From NCBI GenBank assembly GCA_025174535.1, contig JALBUN010000001.1, forward strand, positions 1,116,001-1,180,000: 64,000 bases of DNA, read 5' to 3'. Positions 25,532 through 38,328 of this stretch are shown piece after piece. Each line of letters opens with the position of its first letter. Position 1 is the first letter of the stretch. The position numbers were made by a program, and so were the translations under genes. Origin of the DNA: Cantharellus purpuraceus. Its lineage: Eukaryota; Basidiomycota; Agaricomycetes; Cantharellales; Hydnaceae. The notes under the pieces are model-generated. The model was not told the origin of the DNA, searched no databases, and saw nothing but the letters and a program-made list of their open reading frames with translations.

Positions 25532-27362
25532 CTAGACGTCCACACGAATCCGCTGTATAATAGGAATGATTCTCTCCCACTCCTCCATACTCTGTATGCA
25601 AAAAAATCAAAGTCAAAAAACAGTAAAGGGACAACGAGGTACGTGTCGACGCACCGCCTTGTACATCTCCATCTGCCCATCTGCGAGTTGCCCCAAGATC
25701 TCCTTCAACTCCGCCTGCTTCGCGTGCTGGAAGACAGCCTGTTCGCGGAGTGTCTCGTCGCTGAAAGCATCCGACGTCTCATGCGCGGTTGTAACAGCCT
25801 CCTCAAGCTACCAACGCACAACGTACCGCACCCCCTCCGCCAGTCAGAACCCAAAGTTCCCGTCATATAAAAACATCGGCCACACTGACCTCCTTGATTT
25901 TCGTATCCAGCCGCTTCATTCTTTCCACCCGCGAACGATCATCATCCCTCCCGGTGATGCTGTCCATCCGATCTCGGAAGTACGCCGCAAGGCCCAGCCC
26001 GGTACTCCCTACGCGTCCAGAGATCACCGCTGCTAGTCTATCACGTTCAGCAGTGACTGCAGAGAGGTAGGCCGAGAGTTCCTCAAAATCGAGTTGCTTT
26101 TGGTCGCGAAGTTTGAGCACAGCACGGTTCGCGTGTGAGTACGAAAGCAGTGAGTGCAGGGCGACAAGAAAGGGGTCTGTGGACATCAGTGTCTTGGGAA
26201 AAATGTCAGTGAGAGAGGCCATGATTATACAATGACAGAATTACCGTGTGACGCAAAATGGCAGAGAACTCTAGCAATGTATTCGAAAAGTGATTTAGAG
26301 GGTCAGTGATTCCTGACTCGAGGAAGCCAAGGCCCTGGACGGCGACAGCCAAGTCGTGATAATCTGCGGTAAGATCTGATCCTCCTTGTATTAGCACCTC
26401 AGAACCGACTTGGTATGGGTCGAAGGTACCATTCGTCCGTGTTCTCACGCGGTTCCACACCCTATCGGTGTTGGCCAGCCCTTCCTCAAACTTGTCCACT
26501 CTGTCGCGCATGTCAAGAAATCGCTCATCAGGCTTGCGTACGCGAGTGAACGCGTTCAGTAAAGCATCGGAGACGTTGTCGAGGAGGGAAGGCGCTGGTT
26601 CAGGTCCTGGTGGATGTGACAGATGTTGGTGCATCTTGACAGTCTGGGAAATATTAGATACACCCAAGAGCAGTAATTCAACCTGATTACCCATTCTTTC
26701 GACTCGAAAAAGGAGCGCACGAGTGTGGCTCGTTGTAATGTTGGGTGTCGTGACAAGCGTTCCAAGAAACGAGAGAGTCTGGATCGGGTGAGAAGAATGG
26801 ACAAAATCAGACACTCCAGATACTCACTCCTGACGCCTCCGTTCCATGAATTCAGGACTAAATCGGTCGCCGGTGAGGTATTCTATAGTTCAAGTATTAA
26901 GTGTCAATCTGGTAGACATTCGAGAACACAAGTCACACCCAATCGATGTTTGTCGGGCAAAGGAGGCACGACACAGGCAGGAAAATCTTTTGAGAGGTTG
27001 TCTCTGAGAAAGACAAAGTCTTGAAAGCGTCTGCGAGATGAGCATGTCGGAGAGGAGAATGTAGGTAGGTTCGTCTGTACATCTGAGCTTTACCACATCT
27101 TTCGACTCGAACAATATCCCACCTCTGCAGTGACAAGATAAGAGACATAGGCGTCCTTGGTGTCGGCGAGCTCCTTAAGTGGATCCCTGACAGAGGTTAT
27201 TAGATACCCTTCCCATTTTGGTTCATTGGGGCCACCACTCTCTGTGCCGGCAGTGCTTTGGCGATATCCAGGACCCGAGGACATTGTTGGTGTTTCGACA
27301 TCGTACCCATTTGCTGTTGGTGTTTCCCATGTGACGCTGTCGAATACGTCCTCGTCGAGCAT
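25532..27362 (-). CDS. SNX4: Sorting nexin SNX4/Atg24 (PX-BAR)
   Basis: Eight exons, 27362-27123, 27074-26939, 26882-26828, 26778-26691, 26643-26245, 26192-25890, 25807-25655 and 25591-25532, give 477 residues, or 462 if an internal 45-nt segment is also an intron. The PX domain spans about residues 47-165, with SRRRFQDFVFL (phosphoinositide-binding Arg, residues 94-100), LPDKHRLEYLTGDRFSPEFMERR and HPTLQRATLVRSFFES. The BAR domain begins at RFLDMRDRVDKFEEGL and runs to the end. SNX4/Atg24 sorts cargo such as SNAREs from endosomes and vacuoles and supports selective autophagy. It is tail-to-tail with the ene-reductase, 252 bp apart. Confidence 0.93.
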
Positions 27363-28564
27363 ACTACGAGTACTGCGGCAAATGCCGGAGCGGGGTTCAA
27401 CCTGCGCTATCACTGCAACTTAGGCGCAGTACTAGTGTGCTATTGTGCAGATCATTGATATGTCGTTCTATCTTGCCACAGCTTTCTTGGCAGTTACAGG
27501 GAGGCGGGGCTTGCAAACCTGCTCACCGCCTACTCGGCGACGCTTCGCCCTGAATTCTAGCAGTCGGCGTCACTGGATGTCTTGGTTCGCGACACAGTAC
27601 GCATTCCGTCCTCTCCATGAAGTCGATGATGGGCCTCCCTTCTTTCTCCGAAGCCCCTGAATGTCATTGTCCAGTTGCAAAATTCATCTGGATGGCCGTG
27701 GTTGTCTCCTCCGATCATCGACATCCCTTATTTACTTATGCACCTACCGTCAAAGATAATGCAATTAACCGTGCTTGTTCTGCTCAAAACAAGTTTGACA
27801 TGATTAGTATGGCAAGGTGAAGACTTGAAGTCGCTTTACGTGGGTCACTGGCAAAAAAAAGTGAATGTTTGCCTCGGTATTGTGCACCTTTTGACAACTT
27901 TGCGATCGAACCACTGATGCTGCCAAGTTCAGCTCCAACCTAATAGCCACATGTATAGTGAACGGAATCGACTGTCGACACGAACCCATTGATGTGAAAT
28001 CTGTTCCGTGCACGATCTCCTTAAGGATCTTTGACTGGTCCAACTAACTTGCACACTGGCAGCGAGTCATGATAGAAAATCAAAGAAGGCGTGGCTTCCG
28101 GCACGGCTGATATAACTTGTTTCATTGACGTGGACGCAACAAGTGCTTTGGGCATCGCGAGGACAGATGGTGGATGCAAGCTTAAATCCCAGTGCATTTC
28201 GACTGGCAATCTCCAACTTAGGTTACGTGACCAACGTCGAATCAGTCGGAAGGTCACGCGACCTCGATACCCATGTCTTCACCATTCCAGATTCATCGCC
28301 GGTCGATGGAAAACCGGAAGATCTCAGAAGGATAACGCGCAATTCCCAGGCTGCTAATCATCAAGTTTGAAAACTTCAAATTGTCGATGTCTGCGCAGGC
28401 ATGCCAAAGCTGATTGCATAACTGCTGAGCACCCTCACGTCTGGTCGCTATCCATTACGGTATTCGGAGATCTGTATACCACGTATGCAGGTGCAACGGA
28501 TCTGCAGCTGCTATGCGCACTACAATGACATACACCGTGTAGTAGATATAGACGATATATCTCG
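27363..28564. other. Intergenic region, 1.2 kb, no gene recognised
   Basis: Only short frames, none with family features. It should contain the SNX4 promoter at its left side and the 3' flank of the NmrA-like gene at its right. Confidence 0.45.
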
Positions 28565-29739
28565 CTACCCCGTGATATACCACGGGATCTTTGTATAAAA
28601 CTGCCTCGCACACTCCTCCAGAGTGTCCGGCTTGAAATCCGGATACAACTCCCTAGCGTCGAGCGCACCTGCCGCTTTGGCCTTCTCCAGCGTATTGTCC
28701 CCGCAGAAGTATATCGAGTAGATATACTCAAAGTAACACAACACGCCATAATTCTGTTCTATGGGTTTCTCTTTCCATCGGGCTTTCCCTTCTGCAGCGC
28801 GTTTAAGCACTTCTTCAGCAGATACCTAAAACGACGTTCGTCACCCAGGAAAAAAGAACCTGGAAAACACGTACTTCAACGACCAAATCACTCAATTTCT
28901 CCCCTGACACCCGATCCGCAAGCGAGTACACCTCCTTCAAGGTCACCTCCTCTCCCCAGCAAAAAACATACTGATTGAGCGTGCGCGAGTCGGCGATGAT
29001 GCGCACCACAAAGCGCCCAATGTCCTTGAAGCTGGTGACTGCGGTTTTGACGGTGCCGGTGCCAAAGAACTCGCGGGAGGAAGCTATGGGTGCAGGTGCG
29101 GGGCTGTTAGTGGGATGGGGGAGGATGAGTTCCATCCACCAGCCCACATCGATGAATATGTATGGGATCCCGAGGTCGCGGATGAAGGCGCGGATGGCAA
29201 GTTTCTAACAACATTGTTTTCAACATCATTGTGCATATCAGGCCGCGGGAAGTATACCGACTAACCTCATCATGCAGAGCCCTTCTCCCAGGCGGACACG
29301 CTGTCCCAAAATCACACGGAATTACCCTCCCCACCCCAGCCTTCTTCGCAGCCTCCATGACATTCTTCTGCTGCGCAATCACCATAAACGACACTGCGCT
29401 GATCAGGACATCCACCCCCGCCAGACATCCCTCAAGTGTCTCTACCGAATCTTGCGCCACCTCTGCCACACGGATCGCGACGCCTTTCGAGCTCAGGGTT
29501 TCTATTGCTGGAGTCGCCCGGGAGGCGGGACGTACGAGTGCAGCAATGCGCTGATCAGGGCCGTACACATTGGCATTGTGTGGGGGGAGCGTTTAGTGCA
29601 TGACTTGTTGCACATATAGACAGGGGCGTGCTAGAAGTCCAAAATAACTCACGAAGGTACCCGATTCCAAAAGTGCGTCATATACGCACTGTGCAATTCG
29701 TCCAGTGCCACCGACGACGAGTACGAGGGGCTTGTCCAT
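28565..29739 (-). CDS. NmrA-like / isoflavone-reductase family oxidoreductase
   Basis: Four exons, 29739-29653, 29550-29266, 29204-28875 and 28825-28565, give 320 residues. An N-terminal Rossmann fold has VLVVGGTGRIA (the GxxGxxG nucleotide-binding loop is slightly altered as GGTGRIA), then RIAALVRPAS, LAGVDVLISAVS, VGRVIPCDFG, the substrate-side DVGWWMEL and KDIGRFVVRIIAD. Members are atypical short-chain dehydrogenases that bind NAD(P)H. Some are reductases and some, like NmrA, are redox-sensing regulators. The family cannot be refined further here. Intron 1 is 102 nt, the others 49 and 61. Confidence 0.9.
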
Positions 29740-31120
29740 GGACTGGGTTGACTTAGAAGATACGTTGGGCTTTGCTTATCACGCTAAAAAGTACCACTAG
29801 TGATATTCTGGTGACGGTGATTCCTACATCATTAAAGCATTTCGGCTCTTCGAAAGAAGCCCCCACACCGAGTGGTATGCAATCCGAGCGTCATTTATTA
29901 CAAATCGTCTGTCATAATCGTTACCTGCGGAACAATCCAGTAATCGGCATAGGAGTGGCAGTTAATAGCCAATCTGAGGAACATATCCCTAATCCCCTTC
30001 GGATGAGTTCATATTCGGAAGTGAAAGTAGTAGATTTGGCGCAGGATCTCACACTGGGGTCAGCTGGATGTGCGCTATCCTTCCAGTCCATCAAGTCCTG
30101 CAGTGTCACTGTGCCTAGAAGCAAATAGGTCTCAACAGCGCGGTACCTACAGGGCCAGATGCTCATTATCGCAATCGAGTGATGCATTCCCCTTTATAAT
30201 CATAGGATGGTTGCCCATAGGAGACGCCCCGACCGTTGGACAGAAGATCACCACCATCCAGCAGGTCAGGGGAACCACCCGTTCTGAGCCAATAACTCTT
30301 TCGTCAATCCCAGACACTAGTGGCATCCAGTTGAACACCGGGAGTCTATTGTCCTGTGGCACACGTACAAACCCTTGGTGTTGAAATCACTGGTATCACA
30401 CGGTACCACCAACCTTTATCAACTCCTGAAGGTAACACAAAGCGTATATTGTGTTTACGATACTTTTTCACCATGCGTGTTAGACCCGTCACCGGGATAC
30501 CACACCTGATCCTCATGTGTGCTTCTCACGACGACCATTATGATTAGGCTTGGGGCATGGGACCTACAGCACCAACGCTAGTCAACATGTACCGTAAGGT
30601 CCATCCTAAGGCCGATCTATCCCTTGTGTGTGTGATCTGATGCCGCCCAGCCAAACCCACAACCAACACTCTACTGCAAACGACCCTTGTCTACTGATGT
30701 AGAATTTCGTTAGACCCAGGTGGTAATAAGCAATAGTGCGAACAACACTCATATTTAAGGGGCTAATTCGTGGCTACCATATGCGCATGCTGACGTGGGC
30801 GGTTCGTTGACAGTGAGGCGAGAACCTCATGCAGCAGTGCCGAACTAGCGAGTAACTCGACATTTCTCGACAAGCTGGCGTCCTGTACTTTAACATTCAG
30901 TCTTCCCGAGGTTATAACAATTCGCAGCTGAAAACATCAACGAGATTCATTGTCCGGAAACAACAAATGCGGCTACTGTTTGACACGAGCAAATCTGCGA
31001 TACTCCCTCTGGTTGGTTAACTCTTCACAATTCTTAAATAGGGTGTTTTGTGTTGTTCTATTCCGTTATTATAATTTCAAGATCTTACGGACTACTACCC
31101 CTGCCACCTTCAATCATCGT
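29740..31120. other. Intergenic region, 1.4 kb, no gene recognised
   Basis: An 88-codon minus-strand frame at 29921-30187 (LLGTVTLQDLMDWKD) has protein-like composition but no start, splice or family support. Everything else is short. Possibly a gene relic. Confidence 0.35.
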
Positions 31121-32045
31121 TCAGCGCATGCGAAGTAGTCGGTATGCACGAGGCGCTGCCACAATACACAAACCCGCCGCGGCCAGAGTGAACAAGCCAA
31201 TCTTGCAGTATAGTATGCTACCGAAGAAGTATGACGAGATATCGGGCGGACTAGGAGCAGCAATAGGTATATTGACGAGGTCCTTCTTTAAGTTATTGGA
31301 ATCATTCTTCGGCTCACAGACTTCCGAAGTGAGGTCGCGGTTGGGAGAGGGTTTCGGGGTTGGGATATCTGTGATACCTGTCGCCATGACCTCAGGCCCG
31401 TGAGTAGCTGGCCCCGGGTTATCATACGTAATTGTATCGGAGGCGGAAGTTGATGGTTTGAGACATATTTGTTCGTCAGAATCAGGTAACGGCGTGAACA
31501 AGGCCATCATATGACTCCCAGAGACTTCAGTGTCTGGCTGACGTATAACAAGTCGGCTGGGTACTTCTTCGAGCGAAGCAGTATGACCAGAGACCTGTGA
31601 TGATTGAGTTTTGTCTTCCACTTGCTTGACATCTGGCTTCTGTAGAATCTGGAGATAAATCGTATATCGCCTGCGTCTAAAAACAGAATTGAGTCTGCTT
31701 ACCCTAGAGTCTTCCTTCTTGGACTTTGATCTGCTGAAAAGAGACTTGGTCGAAGTTCTGAGTTGGGTGACCTTACTCTTGATAGTGCTCCTTCGCCTGA
31801 CAGGGGTTTCTTGGCTGCTGCCTTCGTCCACAGTAGTTGTGGAAGGGCCATGATGCTTGCATGCTGTCATCGACTTGTCTCTCTGAGTATGTTCTGAGGA
31901 CGACTGAGGAACTGGATGCTTCTATCCAAGTATGTAGATGATGAGAGAGACGTGTTGTTAATAGATAGAAGTCACTTACAAGGGCGTGGACTGGCGTACC
32001 AGTGTCAAACTGGGTATGAAGCAGGACCCCTGGTGGTGTGAACAT
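31121..32045 (-). CDS. Basic, C-terminally membrane-anchored protein, unknown function
   Basis: Three exons, 32045-31980, 31921-31703 and 31648-31121, give 270 residues in phase 0 throughout. The middle is Ser/Thr/Lys/Arg-rich (RRRSTIKSKV, LFSRSKSKKEDSR), the next part is polar, and a hydrophobic helix near the C-terminus (YCKIGLFTLAAAGLCIVAA) is followed by a short basic end. This is the layout of a tail-anchored protein. No domain is recognised. Intron 2 (31649-31702) is 54 nt and stopless, so an unspliced transcript would add 18 residues. The gene is divergent from the LEA-like gene, with 561 bp between the two start codons. Confidence 0.65.
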
Positions 32046-32606
32046 GGTTGTGTAAGAGAATTATGTACTGAGTGGTCTGAATAAGGCGCCACGACGGCGT
32101 TTTTATCTGTTCTGCGATGTTGTTCCAAAGCCGCGAGACAGCCTTGCGGCTTGAGGCTCGGAAGCTGTTGTGCACTCTGAATGAGACATAGAAGTTTAGG
32201 CAGGGTGGGGAACCGTTGTGATTTAAGGGTCTCCTGAAACGAATACTTCAAGGAGATCAGAGGGGCAAGAGGAACACACAGTCAGTGTCGTTATCTAATC
32301 TTAGTATCAATTGACGCGCGCCTTGCCACTGTTGTCTCATTGACAGCAATTCAGCCCCCGCCGCAAGTCGCACATTCACGAGTTGTTATTTGTCATTTGA
32401 ACCGCCCACTTTACTAGCCCCACATCTTTAAAGGTACGAGCCCCAGCGGCAAAGGGACCATGTGAGCATTTGTCAACCACGAGCGATGTTATGCGCGTCA
32501 GCCATGATATCATCTTGGAGCAACTTGAGTTTGGCAAGAAACTGTCTGAGCGTATAAAAGTCTCAACCTCATCATTTTCAACCAAGTATTCAATCTACAT
32601 TTCGCT
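32046..32606. promoter_or_regulatory. Shared divergent promoter region
   Basis: 561 bp between two divergent start codons (32045 minus, 32607 plus). No convincing TATA box or operator was identified. Co-regulation is only an inference from the arrangement. Confidence 0.4.
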
Positions 32607-33448
32607 ATGTCAAACTCGAACAATTTTGCTGTCGCAGGAATTGAGAAGGGAGCCCACGAGGTTGAGTACGTCTGCAACTCATGAACAAGGTAAAATGCCC
32701 ACTCACGGCTAAAAAAAAAACTAGGCGCATAAGGCAAGAGACGGGCGAAGCACAAGACACAGCATCGTCATGTGCAATATCATATGTTGATCAAGCCAAA
32801 GGAACAGCTTCCGACGCAGTTGCGTCTGTTCAAGTACGCTGAATCGTCCCGTGGAGTCAACGAAGATGCTTACTTGGATGCCGCTTAGGAAACTGCATCC
32901 GACGCGGCAACACAAGCGAGAAGAGCCACAGATGATTTCCAGTCTCAGGCCTCTGCACAAACAAATCTGGCTGCGGACGAAGGAGAGAAGGACGTCGAGG
33001 CCTTCAAGACTACAGCAGCAGGATATGTTGACAGGGCAAAAGAGCTAACTTGGAATGCCGTTTCAACTGCACAGGTATATCACCCGTACTCTTCCGAGTA
33101 TTCCTGATTATTGACCTAGCGCAGGGTTACGTCTCGGGTCCCAAAAGCAACTCTGGCACTGATCCCAATGCACCTCAGTCTGGAGTGGTCTCTTCTTTAC
33201 AATCAGCACCAAACTCTACCCTCGAAACATCAAAAACGTACTTGACCTCTGCGCAGGAAGCAATACAGCCGCACTTGCAATCAGTTCAAGAGACTGTACA
33301 ACCCTACCTCGAAAGCGCTCAGGCTACTGTCCAACCACACTTTGAGAGTGCTGCCGCCACAGCCAAGGCGTATGCTGCCCAAGCACAATCTAATTTAGCT
33401 ACCTCCCTTGGATCCGAAAACGACGATGAGAGGAACTCCAAGTCATAG
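32607..33448 (+). CDS. LEA-like amphipathic helical repeat protein
   Basis: Four exons, 32607-32665, 32725-32833, 32889-33074 and 33125-33448, give 225 residues. The composition is rich in Ala, Gln, Thr, Ser and Glu with no Cys after the first third. The C-terminal half carries three similar 11-13-residue units (EAIQPHLQSVQ, ETVQPYLESAQ, ATVQPHFESAA), and AGYVDRAKELTWNAV precedes them. Such repeats form amphipathic helices, as in LEA proteins and lipid-surface proteins. A role in desiccation/heat protection or membrane and lipid-droplet binding is a guess. All introns are 50-59 nt and the frame closes exactly. Confidence 0.7.
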
Positions 33449-33735
33449 AATGTATTCGTAGCGGAGACGACGTTATACCTCTGACCGTTTCTTGATTCTA
33501 TATATTAGCTTCGAAAACTGAGACGCACTAACTGAATCTCACTGAACTACTCGACTTCGGCTCTAGAGTGATCTACATTGTTTGGTCGACAACAAAAAGG
33601 GGTACCTGAAACGCGCGCAGTACAAGGACAAACTACTGCAATAGAGATATGAGCGAGGGCCTGCATTTCGGCTTCATCTACTTTAGTCGAGCAATAAATT
33701 ATTGCATTGATAGCGACTATCCAAGCTCAGGCTAG

Positions 33736-36188
33736 TTACATATTGGGCATGAGCCTGTAGAATAGGTAAAAATAGAGGTAATCAGACTTGAAAGTCACGA
33801 ACCAATCATATTTAACCATGTCATCTGCATTGACGATGGAAGAAGATATCAGTTCTCTAGCCTCGAGCCATACCCAAATCTAAAGAAAAAATCGGGGCAA
33901 GTTAGACAAGAGCGTGATTAAATTCAATAACTTGCGTACCTTCAGCATGGCTCCGAAATTGCTATGCGGAAGATCCTTGACATTTTCCTGAGCGGACATC
34001 TGCCTGCCAAGCTGCCTCAAAATTGGAAGTGAACTTTTGAACAGGTCAAGGTCTGGATCTAGTTGGCGTCCGATCCCCTCAAGCAATAGGACAGAAATCA
34101 CGGTATTGATGAAATCGCCCTCCATCTTCACATGGTGCTGACGGACGGCCTTCAGGACATCTGTCAGTATATCCGAGATTTTTATCCGTGCGAGGGAAAA
34201 CGTCTTTGACTTCACATTCAGGACGAGATGTTGGATCTTGAGCGCAAATGTCTCGGCGTCCACGACGAGTTCAGGAAACCGACAACGTTCGACCATGAGC
34301 TTTCCCGCACGGTATCCATCAAATTCCGCCACCGCACGGAACAGGTCGAGAAAGTTGCGCCGATTGTCCCCATCAAGGGTGGTCACAAGTCCCGTGTCGA
34401 TAAAAACGAGTTCGGGCTGATAACCCTGCTCAAAGAGGGATTTTAGTTCAGCACGCCACAAAGAAGGGTCGGCGATCGTTCGGCGGAGCCGGTTGACTAT
34501 CATGTCCTGAGCTTCATGCTGGGGGGTCGAGTGTGAGGGATCGGTAGGAGGGTGGGTATTAAAGATAGATGCAATAATACCATGAAGGACAAAACTGGTT
34601 GTCGGCTTGTAGAATTTAATCATTATGTTACCTGGGTGGAGATCTGAGTGAACAAAGTTATCCAACAGAAGCATTTGCTGCACCGTCAGGATTAGAGTAA
34701 TCCATATAGCCAGAAATCTCGGCCATACCAAAAATGCATCAAGCCCAGACTCTGCTATAATATCATCGAAGGGACCGCCGCCATGTTTCAAAAATGCCTT
34801 CAAGGGTAATGCATTCTCGTATTCTTCTATCAAAATGTCTTTGGTCGAATAGTCCTTCAGTGGACGCGGAAATGTTATAGCCACTTTGCGGCTCGCAAAG
34901 TTCTCCTCGAATCTTATCAGATTCTTGACCTCATTGCGCAAGTCGAGCTGCTCGTTCATCATCCGGCCGAAGACTTCAACCTCTTCAGGAAGGGAAATCC
35001 ATTGCATCCCAGGAAAAAGAGAAATAAAGTGCGCAAAGAATGAAATGATTTGAAGGTCTCTTTGAATCATCTGTGAGACGCTCGGATGCTGAACCTTGAT
35101 TGCGACATAAGCGGTGGGCACTGAAGGCGGAGGATTTGGTATTGGTGAGATGTCTGCGAGCTTCTTTGATGTAACGCGTTTCGGTCCCAGATATGATGGA
35201 GGGAGAAGATCGCTACGTAGTTTGGCACGATATACCTAGAAAATATAAGTCTTATGAACCCACAGTGCTCAGACCACATACTTGCGCAATGGCACCTATG
35301 CCGATGGGGTTCTCTTCAAATTCCTCAAACACTTCTGAAAATGGTCTTCGGAATATCGCTTCAACCACTTGTCTCGTATGCGCCATAGAGTGAGGCTTTC
35401 CATTGGAATGCAGCATGCCCATTTTATCACACATCATATCAGGAAACAAATCTGCTCTTGACGCCGCCCACTGTGCTAGCTGCGAAACAACAGGCAGGTC
35501 AACTTATGTGATCAGATAAAACTCCAGGAAAAAAAAAAACCTTAATGAACGTTGGGCCAGCCTTCTGCATTTGCCGTACCATAAAATTATACCACCATAC
35601 AGCACCCCAGCGCTCCCTCTCACCTTCAACGAGTCTCGACCGTCTCCTCTTTAGTTTGCGATCAGATTTGAATCCATTCCGCTTTCGTTTGGGCTCTCCT
35701 GAACCAGGAGCACCGATAAGTAGCATGGGAGCCGAGATTAGCACAGGTACAAAGAGAAAACACAAGTACAAAAATCGTCGCGTAGTCAAGAGCGGTTCCA
35801 GCACACAAGAGCGTAATATTCGCACGACTCTGGACCATAGAGGCGGACGAACTTCGTATGGAGAATGGATAAAGAGGGTTTTGAGGGGAGGAGGAGGGTC
35901 AGGTGGACATGGTATCAGAGTCGAATACGAGAAGAAGTTATGGACGGGATATTTCGGACCTGGAGATAGATAGACGACGGCTAAGCCTGCGAGAGGTGCT
36001 AGGAAGAGCAAGCGACGTGGAAAACGTCGATGTGCATTACGATAGGCAGCTGCAAAGGAACCGCGTGGAGCAGAGGAAAATGGTTGAAGTCGAGAAATCT
36101 TGAAGAAGGTAGGAGATTCATGGAATGGTTGAGAGACATATGATTGAAGACTCTTTGGAAGCAGAGCAGGACGATAGTGAACCAGCAT
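33736..36188 (-). CDS. Mitochondrial ABC1/UbiB atypical kinase (ADCK/MCP2-like)
   Basis: Five exons, 36188-35541, 35479-35282, 35235-34729, 34677-33940 and 33879-33736, give 744 residues. The N-terminus is basic and Ser/Arg-rich like a mitochondrial presequence, followed by two hydrophobic segments (about residues 60-74 and 139-158). UbiB-family motifs: GPTFIK|LAQWA (the KxGQ position, here K-L-A-Q, residues 216-219), NPIGIGAIAQVYRA (nucleotide loop), VAIKVQHP (Lys329), NEVKNLIRFEENF, catalytic HSDLHPGN (Asp463) and metal-binding FIDTGLV (Asp545). Yeast MCP2 and human ADCK1/2 are inner-membrane relatives linked to coenzyme Q and lipid homeostasis. The intron at 34678-34728 (51 nt) is stopless; leaving it in would insert 17 residues before the catalytic loop. 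Confidence 0.92.
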
Positions 36189-38328
36189 CCTGAGGTTTCG
36201 GTGGGACAAACAGCCTGAGTGCTATGAGGTGTTACTGTGCTCACTTACAATGATAATGACTCGAATCAGACAATATCAAGCACGCAATATGAACCAGCAA
36301 CCTACCCAAGATCAGGCTGCGAGTCAGCTCAGTACTCACTTCAAATCATACCCTCGAAGTAGAGGTCGGAGCGCTCGAGTGTGATGACGTAATGCACTTT
36401 CATTTCTGTTTCACCAACCCCTTCGTTGACTGATGACTTTGATCTAGCCTTCTAGTAACACTAAGTTTGTATAAAGGGGATGTAGCGCATGGAACCTGGA
36501 GCTTGGTGGGAAACATAGACAGAAGTTTCAACAAGAAATCCTGCTGGAATAAAGCTGCGAGGCCTAGAGTAATCGTGAAGGCTCTCACCTATGTGTGCTG
36601 TCATCTCCAGATGGATTTTCAAAGATCACTTCAACTCATGCAACCCATGTACCGACTTTCCTCAAAGTAATCTGCTTAATTGATCATTGGGACTGCCTTT
36701 GATGATCTCAACGCTTACGCTGGTCTCAGTTCAGCAGTATACGATCCTTCCTTTGCATCTGACTCTACCTCGTACTCTGAGACGTTCACGATCTACTCTC
36801 ACGTCAATACACTCAGCTTGAATGTTAACTCAGCGACCTGGAGGCAAATTATCTATCCGGATCATGAAGTCGATGAGATCAGAAAGAGGAGAATGCTTTA
36901 ACCGTGAAAATCGCAAGAATATTGTCATCACGAGCAAGACAGGAAGTTACAAAGGAACTACTAGGGCTATTTTGAAGAATGCTGTGTGGTCTGGTGCCTA
37001 TTTGCACGCATCCCAGGCTGCCAAGCTCAGCTGTCCTCTCCAAAATATATTTTGGCATCCAGACAATGTTGCTTGACGTCAACGTTTTCCACAGATGGAT
37101 TGTTCGAAGCCAGCTCCCCACAGCTTTGACCATAAGTTATAATCGCGAGTCCATCATCCAGTGCCACATTCGTCACTTACCTCCTCGTTTCAGAAACACG
37201 TCCTCCATCAGTTTGTCCAGCAGCGACAACGCCGGTAGAGCCTCAAACGACGTACACCTCACCACTGACCCGGAGACTACCCTCTCTCCAGTGAGCCAGG
37301 CCGCCGCCCCTGCCACTTGCGTGCGTCACCAAGAGACCAAGCATGCTTGGTTCTGCTTTCCCAGTTTGGACACCCAATCCATCCTCCCTCCTTGAGGTCA
37401 GAAATGCACGTTTTCATCCCCCAACTCCCTTTTCTGAGGCTGTCGTTCAACCACCCAGTCCTCTGATCTTTCACGAGTGCTTTCTTTGATTCTAAGCGAC
37501 TTCGACATGGTTCTGAAGCCGATCTTAATACATGGGCTGCCATGAGGGACCGTTCCTTCATTTTCTCTATGACATGGTTTCCAACCCTGAAACAATTTTC
37601 ACGGTCTTACTCTTTTTATTTTCCTTATCCCCAAAGTTTCGCCTTGGGTATACATTCAAAACTGCCCGCTTGTCACGTGATATTCCACCCATGGGCTTGA
37701 TTCATGTCATGGACCGAAATCCCATGTGCTAGGACATTATTCAATTCAGCAGTTTCATTCTTCACCGACACTAAGCTTGAGCTGGATGCTTGGATACTCC
37801 TAGATAGTTGTCGGATATACCTGGGAGTATGTTTGTTATTGTAAGCCTCTCCATACTTTATTCAGGCACCTGCCGCCTGTCGGTCTTCCCCCATGCATAG
37901 CTCTTCGTCGGACAGGTTCGACCTATCTATTGCAGAGAAGCGTGTCGGTCCAGTCGGAGATTCTCTGGCGGACACTTGATAGACATTAGTGCCCCTTCCC
38001 CGAGCGGTGAATACCGAAATTAATTTGCTCACTTGACCTCAATAATCACAGATACAGACAAGTGTCCGACATATGTCAACCAACACTTACTTCAATATTA
38101 AGTTTACCATGGGGACCAACAGGAACCTCCCCTTCGCGATTAATTTTAACCAGTATGCATTATTACTCGTGATCGATTGATCTCCAGTACAGGGGTACAG
38201 GTCATTAGGACAAGAAGTCCAAGGAGCACCTCGGATGGCTACATACCAAATATCCCAAATTATAGACATGTCACCATCCGAATGAATTCTCATAACAGCT
38301 TAGCACTGTTTCTTTCCATCCAATCATA
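36189..38328. other. Intergenic region, 2.1 kb, no gene supported
   Basis: The longest gene-free interval in the window. Plus-strand frames at about 36680-36900 (DDLNAYAGLSSAVYD) and 36979-37395 look protein-like in places but lack a start, credible splice sites or family motifs. They may be relics. The left 200 bp should hold the ADCK-like promoter. Confidence 0.4.

Noticed and set aside
36979..37395. 138-codon plus-strand ORF in the 2.1-kb gap
   Set aside because: Mixed low-complexity composition, no start context and no domain; could not be joined to neighbouring frames.
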